Source: Candidatus Dojkabacteria bacterium
GTDB taxonomy: Bacteria; Patescibacteria; Dojkabacteria; SC72
Length of the DNA: 51,157 nt
Assembly: GCA_023229785.1 (NCBI GenBank)
Contig: JALNYV010000012.1
Location: forward strand, 1 to 51,157
Direction: 5' to 3'
The notes under the pieces were generated by a model. That model searched no databases. It was given only the letters and a program-made list of their open reading frames with translations, and was not told where the DNA came from. The position numbers and the translations under genes were made by a program. Positions 32,005 through 38,970 of this stretch are shown piece after piece (positions within the stretch are counted from its first letter, which is position 1; each line of letters starts with the position of its first letter).

Positions 32005-32243
32005 ATCTTTATATTACTTGTTAATGTTATATCTGGGGTAGACCATTGCTCTATTATTGTTGGTGTAGAGCCAGTTCCTGCATTAAAAAAGGTTTTATAT
32101 AACCATTGCCCGTTTAATCCGTCTTGTATTTTATATGCTGGCATTATTGTTTTCACATTAATAACAGTGGCGTTATTTATACACCACCAACACATTCCAG
32201 AGGTGCTATCAGTTTCTTTAGTTTTACATTTTGAGCAAATCAT
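32001..32243 (-). CDS. Small zinc-binding protein
   Basis: 80 residues. N-terminal CSKCKTKET and CWWCINN form a zinc knuckle; the rest is beta-rich (YKIQDGLNGQWLYKTFFN). Its first residues follow the 22-residue remnant by a few bases. Function unknown. Confidence 0.55.
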   Translation of the reverse strand: MICSKCKTKETDSTSGMCWWCINNATVINVKTIMPAYKIQDGLNGQWLYKTFFNAGTGSTPTIIEQWSTPDITLTSNIKI

Positions 32244-32255
32244 TTTTTTATTTTA

Positions 32256-32324
32256 TTACACCTTAAACATTCTTGATACAAAGTTATATATGTTTTTCAT
32301 TTTTGCATTGGTTTTGTTTGGCAT
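32256..32324 (-). pseudogene. 22-residue remnant sharing the MPNKTN start
   Basis: ATG at 32324, stop at 32256-32258. The first codons are identical to the start of the 30958-31215 gene through the 29-bp repeat; the rest (AKMKNIYNFVSRMFKV) differs. It looks like a truncated paralogue or the scar of a recombination. Confidence 0.4.
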
Positions 32325-32334
32325 AGGGTTAGTT
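32306..32334. repeat. 29-bp exact repeat, copy 2
   Basis: Identical to 31197-31225, same orientation, 1.1 kb apart. Confidence 0.85.
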
Positions 32335-32466
32335 TAATTCAATAATATCTGGTTTTATAAATGCGACAAAAGGTAAAATTAAGACAATGATAGCGATAAA
32401 ACATAGCACTGCTAATAGAAAAGGGACTATAAGTATTGCAATCAATGTTTTCAGTATTCTTTCCAT
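32329..32466 (-). CDS. 45-residue membrane protein
   Basis: ATG at 32466, stop at 32329-32331. Almost fully hydrophobic (LIAILIVPFLLAVLCFIAIIVLILPFVAF in shorter segments), one or two membrane passes. Starts next to the end of the upstream gene. Function unknown. Confidence 0.45.
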   Translation of the reverse strand: MERILKTLIAILIVPFLLAVLCFIAIIVLILPFVAFIKPDIIELN

Positions 32467-32467
32467 T

Positions 32468-32770
32468 TTATTTCTCCTCTTGGTTAAATGGGAATTGAAT
32501 TATTTTTTTAACCTTATGAATTATTTCACTTCCATCTTGAAGTGGCAGATTTTCTCCAATATGAATCCTATATAAATCAACCATTTTACCATTCCATATT
32601 GACGATTGAAAATCACTATGTAGAACTTCTCCATTTTTATCAATAAACCACTCAAGAAAATCTTGTCCATCATCTTCAAATACAACCTTGATTTCACAGT
32701 ATGTTTTTAACCAATTTTCAAACTCTTCTTTTGACTTAAACTTTTTATTTTTATATTTTGCTTTTTTCAT
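32468..32770 (-). CDS. Small early-region protein, unknown
   Basis: 100 residues: basic start (KKAKYKNKKFKSKEEFENW), then acidic beta segments (VVFEDDGQDFLEWFIDKNGE). Spaced by 1 base from the next gene start. No family recognised. Confidence 0.55.
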   Translation of the reverse strand: MKKAKYKNKKFKSKEEFENWLKTYCEIKVVFEDDGQDFLEWFIDKNGEVLHSDFQSSIWNGKMVDLYRIHIGENLPLQDGSEIIHKVKKIIQFPFNQEEK

Positions 32771-32771
32771 A

Positions 32772-32918
32772 TTATTGTTTTTCTTGTTCCTCTATGTGGG
32801 CGACTAGGTTTTTTAAGTAAATGGTGTCCTCTAATGAAAATGGGATTTCTGCCTGTTTTATATAATTTATAAGCTTTCCTACCTCCTGTGATAGTATTGC
32901 TTTAATGTTGGTGTTCAT
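32772..32918 (-). CDS. 48-residue helical protein
   Basis: ATG at 32918, stop at 32772-32774. Two helices (IKAILSQEVGKLINYIKQ, LEDTIYLKNLVAHIEEQE). It ends 1 base before the next ATG. Between it and 33045 lie 126 bases with a GC-richer core (around 32960-33030) that I cannot explain. Confidence 0.5.
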   Translation of the reverse strand: MNTNIKAILSQEVGKLINYIKQAEIPFSLEDTIYLKNLVAHIEEQEKQ

Positions 32919-33044
32919 AGTTAGTTAATATTTAAAAGTGATGGCTGATCATTTTACCGACGTCCCGACCATTTAACGAAGGGTAGTTTGAAAAGGTTTT
33001 AGTTGGACCTTAGTCGGACATCTTCGCACCATCGGTTTATGTTT

Positions 33045-33248
33045 TTATTTTTGATTCCATATAGAATATATAGTATAGACTACAACGGTAGCAAAAATCA
33101 GAAGTAGACCAACTCCTATATATTGAAAATGACCCCATGGAATAGTGCTTATATTTCCATTACATACATTGATATATGTAGTTCCTCCAATATTTTTTAC
33201 TGATTTAATACATTCAGTAGTTATTTGTATGTTATCTAAATTATTCAT
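33045..33248 (-). CDS. Small C-terminally anchored membrane protein
   Basis: 67 residues with a membrane segment near the C-terminus (YIGVGLLLIFATVVVYTIY). The N-terminal part has two Cys. It follows the 33253-33435 gene by 4 bases. Function unknown. Confidence 0.55.
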   Translation of the reverse strand: MNNLDNIQITTECIKSVKNIGGTTYINVCNGNISTIPWGHFQYIGVGLLLIFATVVVYTIYSIWNQK

Positions 33249-33252
33249 CTTA

Positions 33253-33435
33253 TTATAATCTCTTCAATTCTTCCTTAACGTCCTCAATCGACTGTTTAAG
33301 TGTATTTCTTTCTGCGTTGGTTAATCTAACACTATTATTTTCCTTGATCTGTAGCTTCGTTGCGTTCGCGCTTTTGAGCCATGTGAGCGCAGTATCAACT
33401 TGTGCTAATAATGTTGCTGATAAAATGTGTTCCAT
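33253..33435 (-). CDS. Small helical protein, first gene of the leftward cluster
   Basis: 60 residues from ATG 33435 (MEHILSATLLAQVDTALTW). A GTG start at 33450 would put the -10 TATACT (33440-33445) inside the gene, so the ATG 6 bases downstream of that box is preferred. The C-terminus is a coiled helix (TLKQSIEDVKEELKRL). Function unknown. Confidence 0.6.
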   Translation of the reverse strand: MEHILSATLLAQVDTALTWLKSANATKLQIKENNSVRLTNAERNTLKQSIEDVKEELKRL

Positions 33436-33439
33436 ACCA

Positions 33440-33467
33440 ATAGTATACACGAAACAAGAACAATAGC
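33440..33467 (-). promoter_or_regulatory. Leftward promoter of the small-gene cluster
   Basis: -35 TTGCTA, 16-base spacer, -10 TATACT (33440-33445), 6 bases to ATG 33435. The -35 lies in the 34-bp repeat, exactly as at 24.3 kb. Confidence 0.6.
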
Positions 33468-33488
33468 AAGAATAAAGTTATCCACAGG
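33455..33488. repeat. 34-bp regulatory repeat with DnaA-box-like site, copy 2
   Basis: 33 of 34 bases equal 24316-24349, same orientation; TTATCCACA at 33478-33486. Located between the leftward cluster and the rightward denV-type gene. Confidence 0.85.
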
Positions 33489-33505
33489 ACAAAATACAAA
33501 TATGT

Positions 33506-33513
33506 GATAATAT
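33506..33513 (+). promoter_or_regulatory. Leaderless promoter of the denV-type gene
   Basis: TGTGATAATAT contains TAATAT (33508-33513) 6 bases before ATG 33520. No strong -35. Confidence 0.5.
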
Positions 33514-33519
33514 AACTAT

Positions 33520-33885
33520 ATGACAAGGATTAACGTGGGATACCCAGTAAAAAAGTTGACAACAAGGCATTTACTTAGTGAGGCGAGGGAAATTAAAAGA
33601 ATACCAAATATGGTTGCAAGTGGTAGGGCAAAAATACAAAATATTCCAGATCAATTTACTCTAGGCACCGGACACGTGAAGTTCTTCTATAATAAACTTG
33701 GATATTTGAAAAGCAGATATATAGAGATTTATAATGAGTGTAAGGCTCGAGGATTCAATGTTCAAAACTACACTTCCTCATGGGATGGTATTCCTCAAGA
33801 ACTCATGAATGATTATATTCCAACAAAAAGAGATAAAAGTATCATTGAACAAAGAATAAACGAAAAATTACTTAAGACAAAATAG
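33520..33885 (+). CDS. denV: Pyrimidine-dimer DNA glycosylase/AP lyase (T4 endonuclease V family)
   Basis: 121 residues. MTRIN at the N-terminus keeps the catalytic Thr2; ARE (E24) matches the catalytic Glu23 of T4 endonuclease V with one extra residue before it. FTLGTGHVKFFYNKLGYL and ECKARGFNVQ align with FILGAGHVTFFYDKLEFL and ECLKRGFNIK of T4. PQELMNDYIP also matches. It repairs UV-induced cyclobutane dimers. The C-terminal aromatic tail of T4 (WYKYYG) is missing. The Met must be removed for activity. Its last 14 bases overlap the convergent helicase gene. Confidence 0.93.
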   Translation: MTRINVGYPVKKLTTRHLLSEAREIKRIPNMVASGRAKIQNIPDQFTLGTGHVKFFYNKLGYLKSRYIEIYNECKARGFNVQNYTSSWDGIPQELMNDYIPTKRDKSIIEQRINEKLLKTK

Positions 33886-35221
33886 CTTCGATATCACTGA
33901 TAGTAATCACCTGTCTACTTAATGCATCCTTCTTCATGAGTACCTTCTTCACATATTCATCTATAGTATCCTTCGCAGTGAACGAGTAGGAAAACACGGT
34001 ATTCTTCTGACCGGATCGGTGGACTCTTCCTGTACGTTGGGTCATTTTTGATAGTGACCACGCGCTATCAAAATGTACAACGTAAGAACAATCATTCTGA
34101 ATATTCAATCCCTCTGATCCCGCTTCTGACATAATAAGAACCTTATTCACAGTATTTTCAATACTGTTAAAAGATTCAATAATATTAAAACGCTCTGAAG
34201 TTGGTGTGTCTCCTATGATAATTAGTGGATTATAATCCACTAAGTCTCGTAGGATGATCTTGCACATCTCTGCAAATTGACTAAAAACTATTACTTTCTG
34301 TCCATTGAGTTCTTCTAACAAATCAAGTAATGCTTCTATCTTAGAACTCTTAGACACGTCGCCAATTAATTCCATGCCATCTGCAACTTGCTTCAATCGG
34401 ATCATGCGTGTGAGGACTGATTGAATGGACGATAGATTTATCTTTGAGGTTTCAGGTCCCAGGAGTTCATGGAATAATTGCCTTTTCACCGCATTATATA
34501 GCTTTCGTTCCTCAAGAGATAATTCCACAATGATATCAGTTTCAACAATCGGAGGAAGATCTATGAGTACTTGTTCCTTGGTCCTTCTGATATAGTATGG
34601 TTTAATTCTTTCAGAAAGCTCCTCGAGTTTCTTGTATGCAATTATGTTATGGTAATCGCCCTTCAAACAATATCTATTAATGAATTGGTAATAGTTCCCG
34701 AGTGCATTCGGCTTTATAGTGTCTATAATATTCCAAATGTTTTCAGGACGGTTAGTGATTGGTGTACCCGTTATAATTAATAAATATTTATGCGGTATTT
34801 TTTTCGCTAACTTTGCAGTCTTGGCTTGTGGATTGACCAACCGTGTGCCTTCGTCAAAGACCACGAAGTCCCAGACTTCTGCATACAGTTCGATATCTTT
34901 AAGCAATAACTCGTAGTTAACGATCGTAAACCGAGGGTTGTTGTTATGGAACTTTATTCCATAAGCAAGAACCCTCGAACTGCGAGATCCGTTGACTACT
35001 GAGATAGAGGCACTTGGCAACCACTTCTTGATCTCCGCTTCCCAGGAATATTTGAGTGAGGATGGACATACCACAAGGACGCGCTGTGCGTTACGCGCTT
35101 CTGAGACCGCTATTGAAGTCAGCGTCTTTCCTGTGCCGACATCATCAGCTAAGAGCGCTGATCCGGTACGCAGAATGAAGTCAACTGCTTGTTGTTGGTA
35201 ATTTCGTAATGGAAGGTTCAT
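33872..35221 (-). CDS. SNF2-family DEAD-like helicase
   Basis: 449 residues with all main SF2/SNF2 motifs: Q-motif-like RNYQQQAV, I DDVGTGKT (26-33), Ia VVCPSSLKYSW, II FDEGTR, III ITGTPITNRPENIW, IV VIFSQFAEM-like segment, V EAGSEGLNIQ and VI QRTGRVHRSGQ. It is a compact core without extra domains, like phage helicases that remodel DNA or displace host proteins. Motif II is DEGT in place of DEAH. A separate promoter lies upstream at 35307. Confidence 0.9.
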   Translation of the reverse strand: MNLPLRNYQQQAVDFILRTGSALLADDVGTGKTLTSIAVSEARNAQRVLVVCPSSLKYSWEAEIKKWLPSASISVVNGSRSSRVLAYGIKFHNNNPRFTIVNYELLLKDIELYAEVWDFVVFDEGTRLVNPQAKTAKLAKKIPHKYLLIITGTPITNRPENIWNIIDTIKPNALGNYYQFINRYCLKGDYHNIIAYKKLEELSERIKPYYIRRTKEQVLIDLPPIVETDIIVELSLEERKLYNAVKRQLFHELLGPETSKINLSSIQSVLTRMIRLKQVADGMELIGDVSKSSKIEALLDLLEELNGQKVIVFSQFAEMCKIILRDLVDYNPLIIIGDTPTSERFNIIESFNSIENTVNKVLIMSEAGSEGLNIQNDCSYVVHFDSAWSLSKMTQRTGRVHRSGQKNTVFSYSFTAKDTIDEYVKKVLMKKDALSRQVITISDIEAILS

Positions 35222-35306
35222 GTATTAAAGATTGCTTCCTAAGATGTTTTTGAAAAAAAACATTTCAGAAAGCAAGATTTTTAAGGCAAGCTTATTATTT
35301 TGAAAA

Positions 35307-35335
35307 AGTATAACAGATTTTCATTGATTTTGACA
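35307..35335 (-). promoter_or_regulatory. Leftward promoter of the helicase gene
   Basis: -10 TATACT (35307-35312), 17-base spacer, weak -35 TGTCAA. Leader of about 80 nt with a hairpin ATGTTTTT/AAAAACAT. Confidence 0.4.
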
Positions 35336-35351
35336 CGCGGGATGGTACTTT

Positions 35352-35395
35352 TTGATCTCGTTCTTCTCAACTTCGTTGAGAAACAACGGGATCAA
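35352..35395. other. Long perfect-type hairpin, 19 bp
   Basis: Outer stem TTGATCTCGTT / AACGGGATCAA (11 bp, one G-U), small internal loop, inner stem TTCTCAAC / GTTGAGAA with TTC loop. The single wobble reads as U-G on the plus strand. No T-tract follows. It lies between a terminator and the helicase promoter; the role is unknown. Confidence 0.6.
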
Positions 35396-35422
35396 TGAAT
35401 AAAAAATCCGCATAAAAAAATA

Positions 35423-35446
35423 CCGATACAACCTTGCTTGTATCGG
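35423..35446 (-). terminator. Leftward terminator
   Basis: Perfect 9-bp stem CCGATACAA / TTGTATCGG, 6-base loop, followed on the minus strand by TATTTTTTTAT. It ends leftward transcription from the 35.5-38.3 kb genes. Confidence 0.8.
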
Positions 35447-35484
35447 CTTCTCTTTTGCGTTTAGTACGCTATAGACTTGCTGTT

Positions 35485-35793
35485 TTACTTTCTACAATCT
35501 GGACATTCCCAAACACTATCACCTAAATACTTGATATTCCTAGGGAATTGCATACTTCCGCAGTTATTACAGGGACATTTTGTCTTTTGTGTGTGTAATA
35601 ATACCCTTCCACTTTTTCCTATTGATGCGTCTACTGGGTAAAAATAAATGGTGCACTCGTTTCCTTCTTCGTATCGCATTACTACTCTTCCGATTAGTTT
35701 TCTCTCAATGGTTAAATCAATCTCAATACGTGAGTTTCCTGATTTGTTTACTGCTTTACCCCGTTCGCTTTCTGCGATTATGTATAGTTTCAT
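35485..35793 (-). CDS. Protein with C-terminal zinc ribbon
   Basis: 102 residues. CPCNNCG and CPDCRK give a zinc ribbon at the C-terminus; the N-terminal 65 residues are beta-rich (RIEIDLTIERKLIGRVVMRY). Overlaps the start of the next upstream gene by 4 bases. Function unknown; nucleic-acid binding likely. Confidence 0.6.
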   Translation of the reverse strand: MKLYIIAESERGKAVNKSGNSRIEIDLTIERKLIGRVVMRYEEGNECTIYFYPVDASIGKSGRVLLHTQKTKCPCNNCGSMQFPRNIKYLGDSVWECPDCRK

Positions 35794-36170
35794 AGGATTA
35801 TATATTCTTTATTTTTGAATACCTTGTATATGTTCTCTTTTGTAATAGGATAATCACCCAACGCATTACACGTATCAGTAATATCTTGAGTATAGTATGC
35901 CTCATGATTATTCAATTCTCTTTTTACTATGTTTGTATAACCATTTTCTGCTATATCTTTTTCAATACCATTTTTATATGCCCGATCAAGTTCGTCTAAT
36001 AATGTCTTAACGTTCTCACTTGGGCATATCATACCCATACCGCAATTAGAATATTTAATTCTATCCTTTTTCTGTTCATCAAATTGTTTATTACTGAATG
36101 CAAAAAATGCTCCCGCCTTTTCTAGTGCTTTGGTTTGCGCTTCTTGCATATAATCTTGTAAATATTTCAT
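35790..36170 (-). CDS. Conserved-type phage hypothetical protein
   Basis: 126 residues. GAFFAFSNKQFDEQKK, GMGMICPSENV and LNNHEAYYTQDIT resemble a widespread phage/Bacteroidetes hypothetical family that I remember but cannot name safely. No catalytic motif is evident. Leftward early region. Confidence 0.6.
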   Translation of the reverse strand: MKYLQDYMQEAQTKALEKAGAFFAFSNKQFDEQKKDRIKYSNCGMGMICPSENVKTLLDELDRAYKNGIEKDIAENGYTNIVKRELNNHEAYYTQDITDTCNALGDYPITKENIYKVFKNKEYIIL

Positions 36171-36174
36171 ATAA

Positions 36175-36489
36175 TTAAATGAGTATAAATATCGTCATTT
36201 TCAATTTATCTTTTCTGTATCCGTTTGGTAAAGTTCCCCACGAAAACATAATTCCCATACGTTTTAATATAGATATATTTAATGTATGAAACCAACCACC
36301 GCGCAACTGATAACCATTTTTCCAATGTCTCAGCTCTGTTGTCTTCATCTTTTTAATGTACCCACTCGCAAGGTTTAGTGAGTGTGTTGCACACTTTCGA
36401 TAGTGTGAGAACGATTTATTCGCTCTGTTGTGCTCCACATTGTGAACGGATGAGGAGCACGGAGAGAGAGTAATTATATAATTATTCAA
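36175..36489 (-). CDS. Doubtful small gene overlapping structured DNA
   Basis: 104 residues if started at TTG 36487-36489; a shorter start at an internal ATG (MKTTELRHWKNGYQ) is possible. Composition is not convincing and the 5' part coincides with strong hairpins at 36381-36460. It may be only the 3' half, or non-coding. Confidence 0.25.
   Translation of the reverse strand: MNNYIITLSPCSSSVHNVEHNRANKSFSHYRKCATHSLNLASGYIKKMKTTELRHWKNGYQLRGGWFHTLNISILKRMGIMFSWGTLPNGYRKDKLKMTIFILI
36381..36460. ncRNA. Structured segment with alternative hairpins
   Basis: CACACT (36390-36395) can pair with AGTGTG on either side (36381-36386 or 36402-36407), giving two exclusive hairpins. Then GTGCTCC / GGAGCAC (36430-36436, 36454-36460) is a perfect 7-bp stem. 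This looks like a small switch or a leader RNA. Confidence 0.35.
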
Positions 36490-36507
36490 CCTTATGATGA
36501 TATAGTT

Positions 36508-37092
36508 TTATTTTAATTTTTCTAATAACATTTTTGCGCGACTTTTATATATCTCCCCAATATCCTCATCAGATTGTAATGCGTCAATAACATCAACAAT
36601 ATATCCATCAGTATTCACATACAGAGAATATGCTTTATGTTGCTTTTTTATTTCCTCGTGTACATCACTTTCTAACTGTTCAAGCTCCCGCGCCTCTTTG
36701 TATGCGCTTTTTATATCTTCGTTATCTAGATAGTATTGAATATCATTAATATATTTAACCTCAACCCATCCCCCCATACGTCCCGCAAAGTATGCGTTTT
36801 TTAAACCATTTTTGCCCGTTTCTTTTATTAGTTCAATCAAGCTCTCACATTCCCTTTCTCTCAATTCATCACAATATTGGTATAACGCATCATCAGAATA
36901 AAAGTCATTTTGTCTTTTGCTCATTTTTTCCCGTATTTCATTTATTGACTTACAAGCCCCGTGCATTTTTACATCATAAGCAATGGTATTTTCTGTTGGA
37001 TACCACCAATTATTTCTCCCCCCGTGATTGCGCGCCTCAATAAAGCGTGCGTTTATTTTCTCAATGTATTCTATTTTTTGTTGTTTGTTCAT
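36508..37092 (-). CDS. Helical protein of unknown function
   Basis: 194 residues, charged, mainly helical (QQKIEYIEKINARFIEARNH, KSAYKEARELEQLESDVHEE) with a conserved-looking centre (NAYFAGRMGGWVEVKY). ATGA overlap with the upstream 49-residue gene. No family recognised. Confidence 0.55.
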   Translation of the reverse strand: MNKQQKIEYIEKINARFIEARNHGGRNNWWYPTENTIAYDVKMHGACKSINEIREKMSKRQNDFYSDDALYQYCDELRERECESLIELIKETGKNGLKNAYFAGRMGGWVEVKYINDIQYYLDNEDIKSAYKEARELEQLESDVHEEIKKQHKAYSLYVNTDGYIVDVIDALQSDEDIGEIYKSRAKMLLEKLK

Positions 37093-37238
37093 GCTTCTAC
37101 TGTTAAACTTTGTGCTCTGATCTCGGCCAAGATCAATTGAGCTCGTTCCCTGTCGTTTTGAATTATGTCTAGTGCCTCATCAAACGTCATTCCAGTACTG
37201 TTGCATAATTCATATATAAGTGTGTCGCGTGAGTCCAT
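37089..37238 (-). CDS. 49-residue acidic helical protein
   Basis: ATG at 37238, TGA at 37089-37091 overlapping the next ATG. Helical (MTFDEALDIIQNDRERAQ) and acidic. The tight overlap supports it. Function unknown. Confidence 0.5.
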   Translation of the reverse strand: MDSRDTLIYELCNSTGMTFDEALDIIQNDRERAQLILAEIRAQSLTVEA

Positions 37239-37268
37239 ATGTTTATATTTTTAACACTCTATAGAGTG

Positions 37269-37460
37269 TTAGATCCATCCCAACGAATGAAAAAATCCAT
37301 ACGATACAACTATAGAGAGTACGAAAATGATCGCCTCGCCTGTGTATGATAGAGCTATTTTTATTCTGTTGAGTGTTGCGACCTTTCGTGCATTGCGAAG
37401 TTCACTGACAACATTCGCGGTTTCACTTCCTGCGGTGATGTGTGTTGTTCTTGTGTTCAT
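37269..37460 (-). CDS. Small membrane protein
   Basis: 63 residues: polar N-terminus (SETANVVSELRNARKVATLN) and a C-terminal membrane segment (EAIIFVLSIVVSYGFFHSLG). The 206 bases between it and the next gene hold a short CCCA/TGGG arm with TTTT and no gene that I can see. Confidence 0.5.
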   Translation of the reverse strand: MNTRTTHITAGSETANVVSELRNARKVATLNRIKIALSYTGEAIIFVLSIVVSYGFFHSLGWI

Positions 37461-37666
37461 ATATACATAGTAGCATATCTGTTATTCTTGAATAGGTGCA
37501 TAAGTCCCATAGTATAACATACGTTGTCAAGGTAACAAAATATCCCATAAATGGGCTTTTCTGTTAGAAACGACGTTCTATAATCGCTTATGAGAGGCGT
37601 TTTGTTGTTCTTGTGTGTAATGAGTCGCGGGTTTTCATTATAAAGTATTTATTAAAAAAGTATTCG

Positions 37667-38074
37667 TTATTCGCTCTTCATAATGAAGTGCGCCGGTACT
37701 GATTTAATTTTTCCCGCTTCAATATCTGCCTTGATCTCGTCAACATTCTGCCGATCAGTTCCACAACCGTTGATTCCAAAATGAAACACCGCAAACTTCT
37801 TGCCTTCTCGCTCTTCATAGTCCCATGCAAACGATAGGTATTCATCAAGTAGTATTCTGTTTCGTTCTGCGCGGTCCTGTGCCTTCGTTATCTTTCCTCC
37901 GCTTCCCAATCCTACGCGTGCCCGCTTATCGCGTTCTGATAACACAGTATCCTTTACGGATCTGCGGATAAATTCGCTCATACTTTCTCCCGAGATGTTG
38001 CAGTAATCAGTAAGAAGAGTGTATTCTTGTTCACTCATTTTAAATGTTATTGTTTTTATTTTGTTGTTTCTCAT
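37667..38074 (-). CDS. RHH protein (MobC/CopG-like N-terminus)
   Basis: 135 residues. KTITFKMSEQEYTLLTDYC and GESMSEFIRRSVKD form a ribbon-helix-helix; the start at 38074 is kept because the beta strand is needed. The C-terminal part (YLSFAWDYEEREGKKFAVF, FGINGCGTDRQNVDEI) is unknown. It overlaps the preceding RHH-type gene and may co-regulate the operators at 38.29 kb. Confidence 0.6.
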   Translation of the reverse strand: MRNNKIKTITFKMSEQEYTLLTDYCNISGESMSEFIRRSVKDTVLSERDKRARVGLGSGGKITKAQDRAERNRILLDEYLSFAWDYEEREGKKFAVFHFGINGCGTDRQNVDEIKADIEAGKIKSVPAHFIMKSE

Positions 38075-38258
38075 ACAGTTTTTGTGCTTTTTCTATTAGT
38101 TTATATTCTTTTATTTGATCGACCACCATATCGGATATGGTTTCCATAAACCTTTCATCTTTACTTAGTATCACATATAACGCGGTGTGTAGTCTTTTTG
38201 GAATGGGGATATTGATTGACAGAAAGTCGTCTGCGTGTTCGTATTTATCATATTTCAT
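38040..38258 (-). CDS. Small RHH-like regulator, leaderless start
   Basis: 72 residues from ATG 38258 (MKYDKYEHADDFLSINIPIP). The frame extends to 38300 but that would cross the promoter. SINIPIPKRLHTALYVILSK resembles an RHH/Arc-type strand-helix. The -10 TATAAT (38265-38270) is exactly 6 bases upstream and TGTGTA-type operator sites overlap the -35. Confidence 0.55.
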   Translation of the reverse strand: MKYDKYEHADDFLSINIPIPKRLHTALYVILSKDERFMETISDMVVDQIKEYKLIEKAQKLYEKQQNKNNNI

Positions 38259-38264
38259 ACTATC

Positions 38265-38293
38265 ATTATACACGATTGTATTAAATGTGTAAA
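38265..38293 (-). promoter_or_regulatory. Early leftward promoter 1
   Basis: -35 TTTACA (38288-38293), 17-base spacer, TATAAT (38265-38270), 6 bases to ATG 38258. The -35 is covered by the inverted repeat TGTGTAAATACACA. Confidence 0.75.
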
Positions 38294-38347
38294 TACACAA
38301 TTATAAAGTGAAGTAGAACAGCGTTTTCTATGTGTATGTAATGTGTA
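38286..38347. promoter_or_regulatory. Operator-like TGTGTA cluster
   Basis: TGTGTAAATACACA (38286-38299) has arms TGTGT/ACACA. Two further TGTGTA half-sites are at 38331-38336 and 38342-38347. Likely binding sites of an RHH repressor. Confidence 0.5.
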
Positions 38348-38363
38348 ATACAGATTTTTTGAT

Positions 38364-38392
38364 ATTATAATAAATAATTTGTAACTTGTCAA
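38364..38392 (-). promoter_or_regulatory. Early leftward promoter 2 (perfect consensus)
   Basis: TTGACA (38387-38392), exactly 17 bases, TATAAT (38364-38369). A 14-bp repeat, TGTAGGTTTTATCA, lies 7 bases upstream (38400-38413). Confidence 0.8.
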
Positions 38393-38399
38393 AGCACGA

Positions 38400-38413
38400 T
38401 GTAGGTTTTATCA
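38400..38413. repeat. TGTAGGTTTTATCA direct repeat, copy 1
   Basis: Exact second copy at 38719-38732, and a partial TGTAGGTATACTCA at 38456-38469. Possible activator sites for the early promoters. Confidence 0.6.
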
Positions 38414-38500
38414 CACTTTTTTGATGGTTTTGGTGGTAAATTCAGCATTACTAAGTGTAGGTATACTCATTCCCGTTTTGGGGTTTGTTTATTTTACTAT

Positions 38501-38529
38501 ATTATACATTTTTTTTGTTACTTTGTCAA
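38501..38529 (-). promoter_or_regulatory. Early leftward promoter 3 (perfect consensus)
   Basis: TTGACA (38524-38529), 17 bases, TATAAT (38501-38506). It gives a leader of about 235 nt before ATG 38258. Confidence 0.8.
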
Positions 38530-38970
38530 TAGCTATCATATATATAAGATAATATATATATATGTATATAAGAGAAAGAGACACTCCCCCTATTAGTACA
38601 ACGCAATTTTCCAACTTTTGATCTATTGGGAAAAACGTGGTGTAGTATGCTTTAACTTGACAGCGTGCTTGTGTTCGTGTTGATAAAAGCAAGAACAAAC
38701 AAAACATACATCGAAATTGTGTAGGTTTTATCAGTGTTATTGAAGATATGTCGTGAAATATACGTTCTGTGGTTATGTGACATTTGATATATTTGCTATA
38801 TCAGAAAACACCCCACCCATTCAATGGTGCGTGCTTTGATCAATGGGCACCTATATATGGACCCCCGAGGGCACCCCTCTGACTTCGTTTTCTCTGCATA
38901 CCCCGTACTAACTCACAATCCGCACAATAAATTTTCCCAAAATTTTTTTCCAAAAAAGAGTTTTCCACTA
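38530..38970. other. Non-coding control region
   Basis: No gene is convincing; an open frame on the minus strand (38489-38707) runs across promoter 3. It holds TATA-rich DNA (38540-38570), a TTGACA at 38657 reading right without a good -10, the second TGTAGGTTTTATCA (38719-38732) and a C/G-richer patch at 38810-38890 with CCCATT/AATGGG arms and two GGGCACC. Packaging start or control sites are possible but not shown. Confidence 0.4.
38719..38732. repeat. TGTAGGTTTTATCA direct repeat, copy 2
   Basis: Identical to 38400-38413, 319 bases apart. Confidence 0.6.

Noticed and set aside
32919..33044. Operator or RNA in the GC-richer gap
   Set aside because: Only short arms (ATGG/CCAT, GACGTC) were seen; not enough to call a feature.
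38489..38707. Minus-strand open frame of 72 codons
   Set aside because: It runs across a perfect consensus promoter and has an Ile/Tyr low-complexity stretch from TATA repeats.
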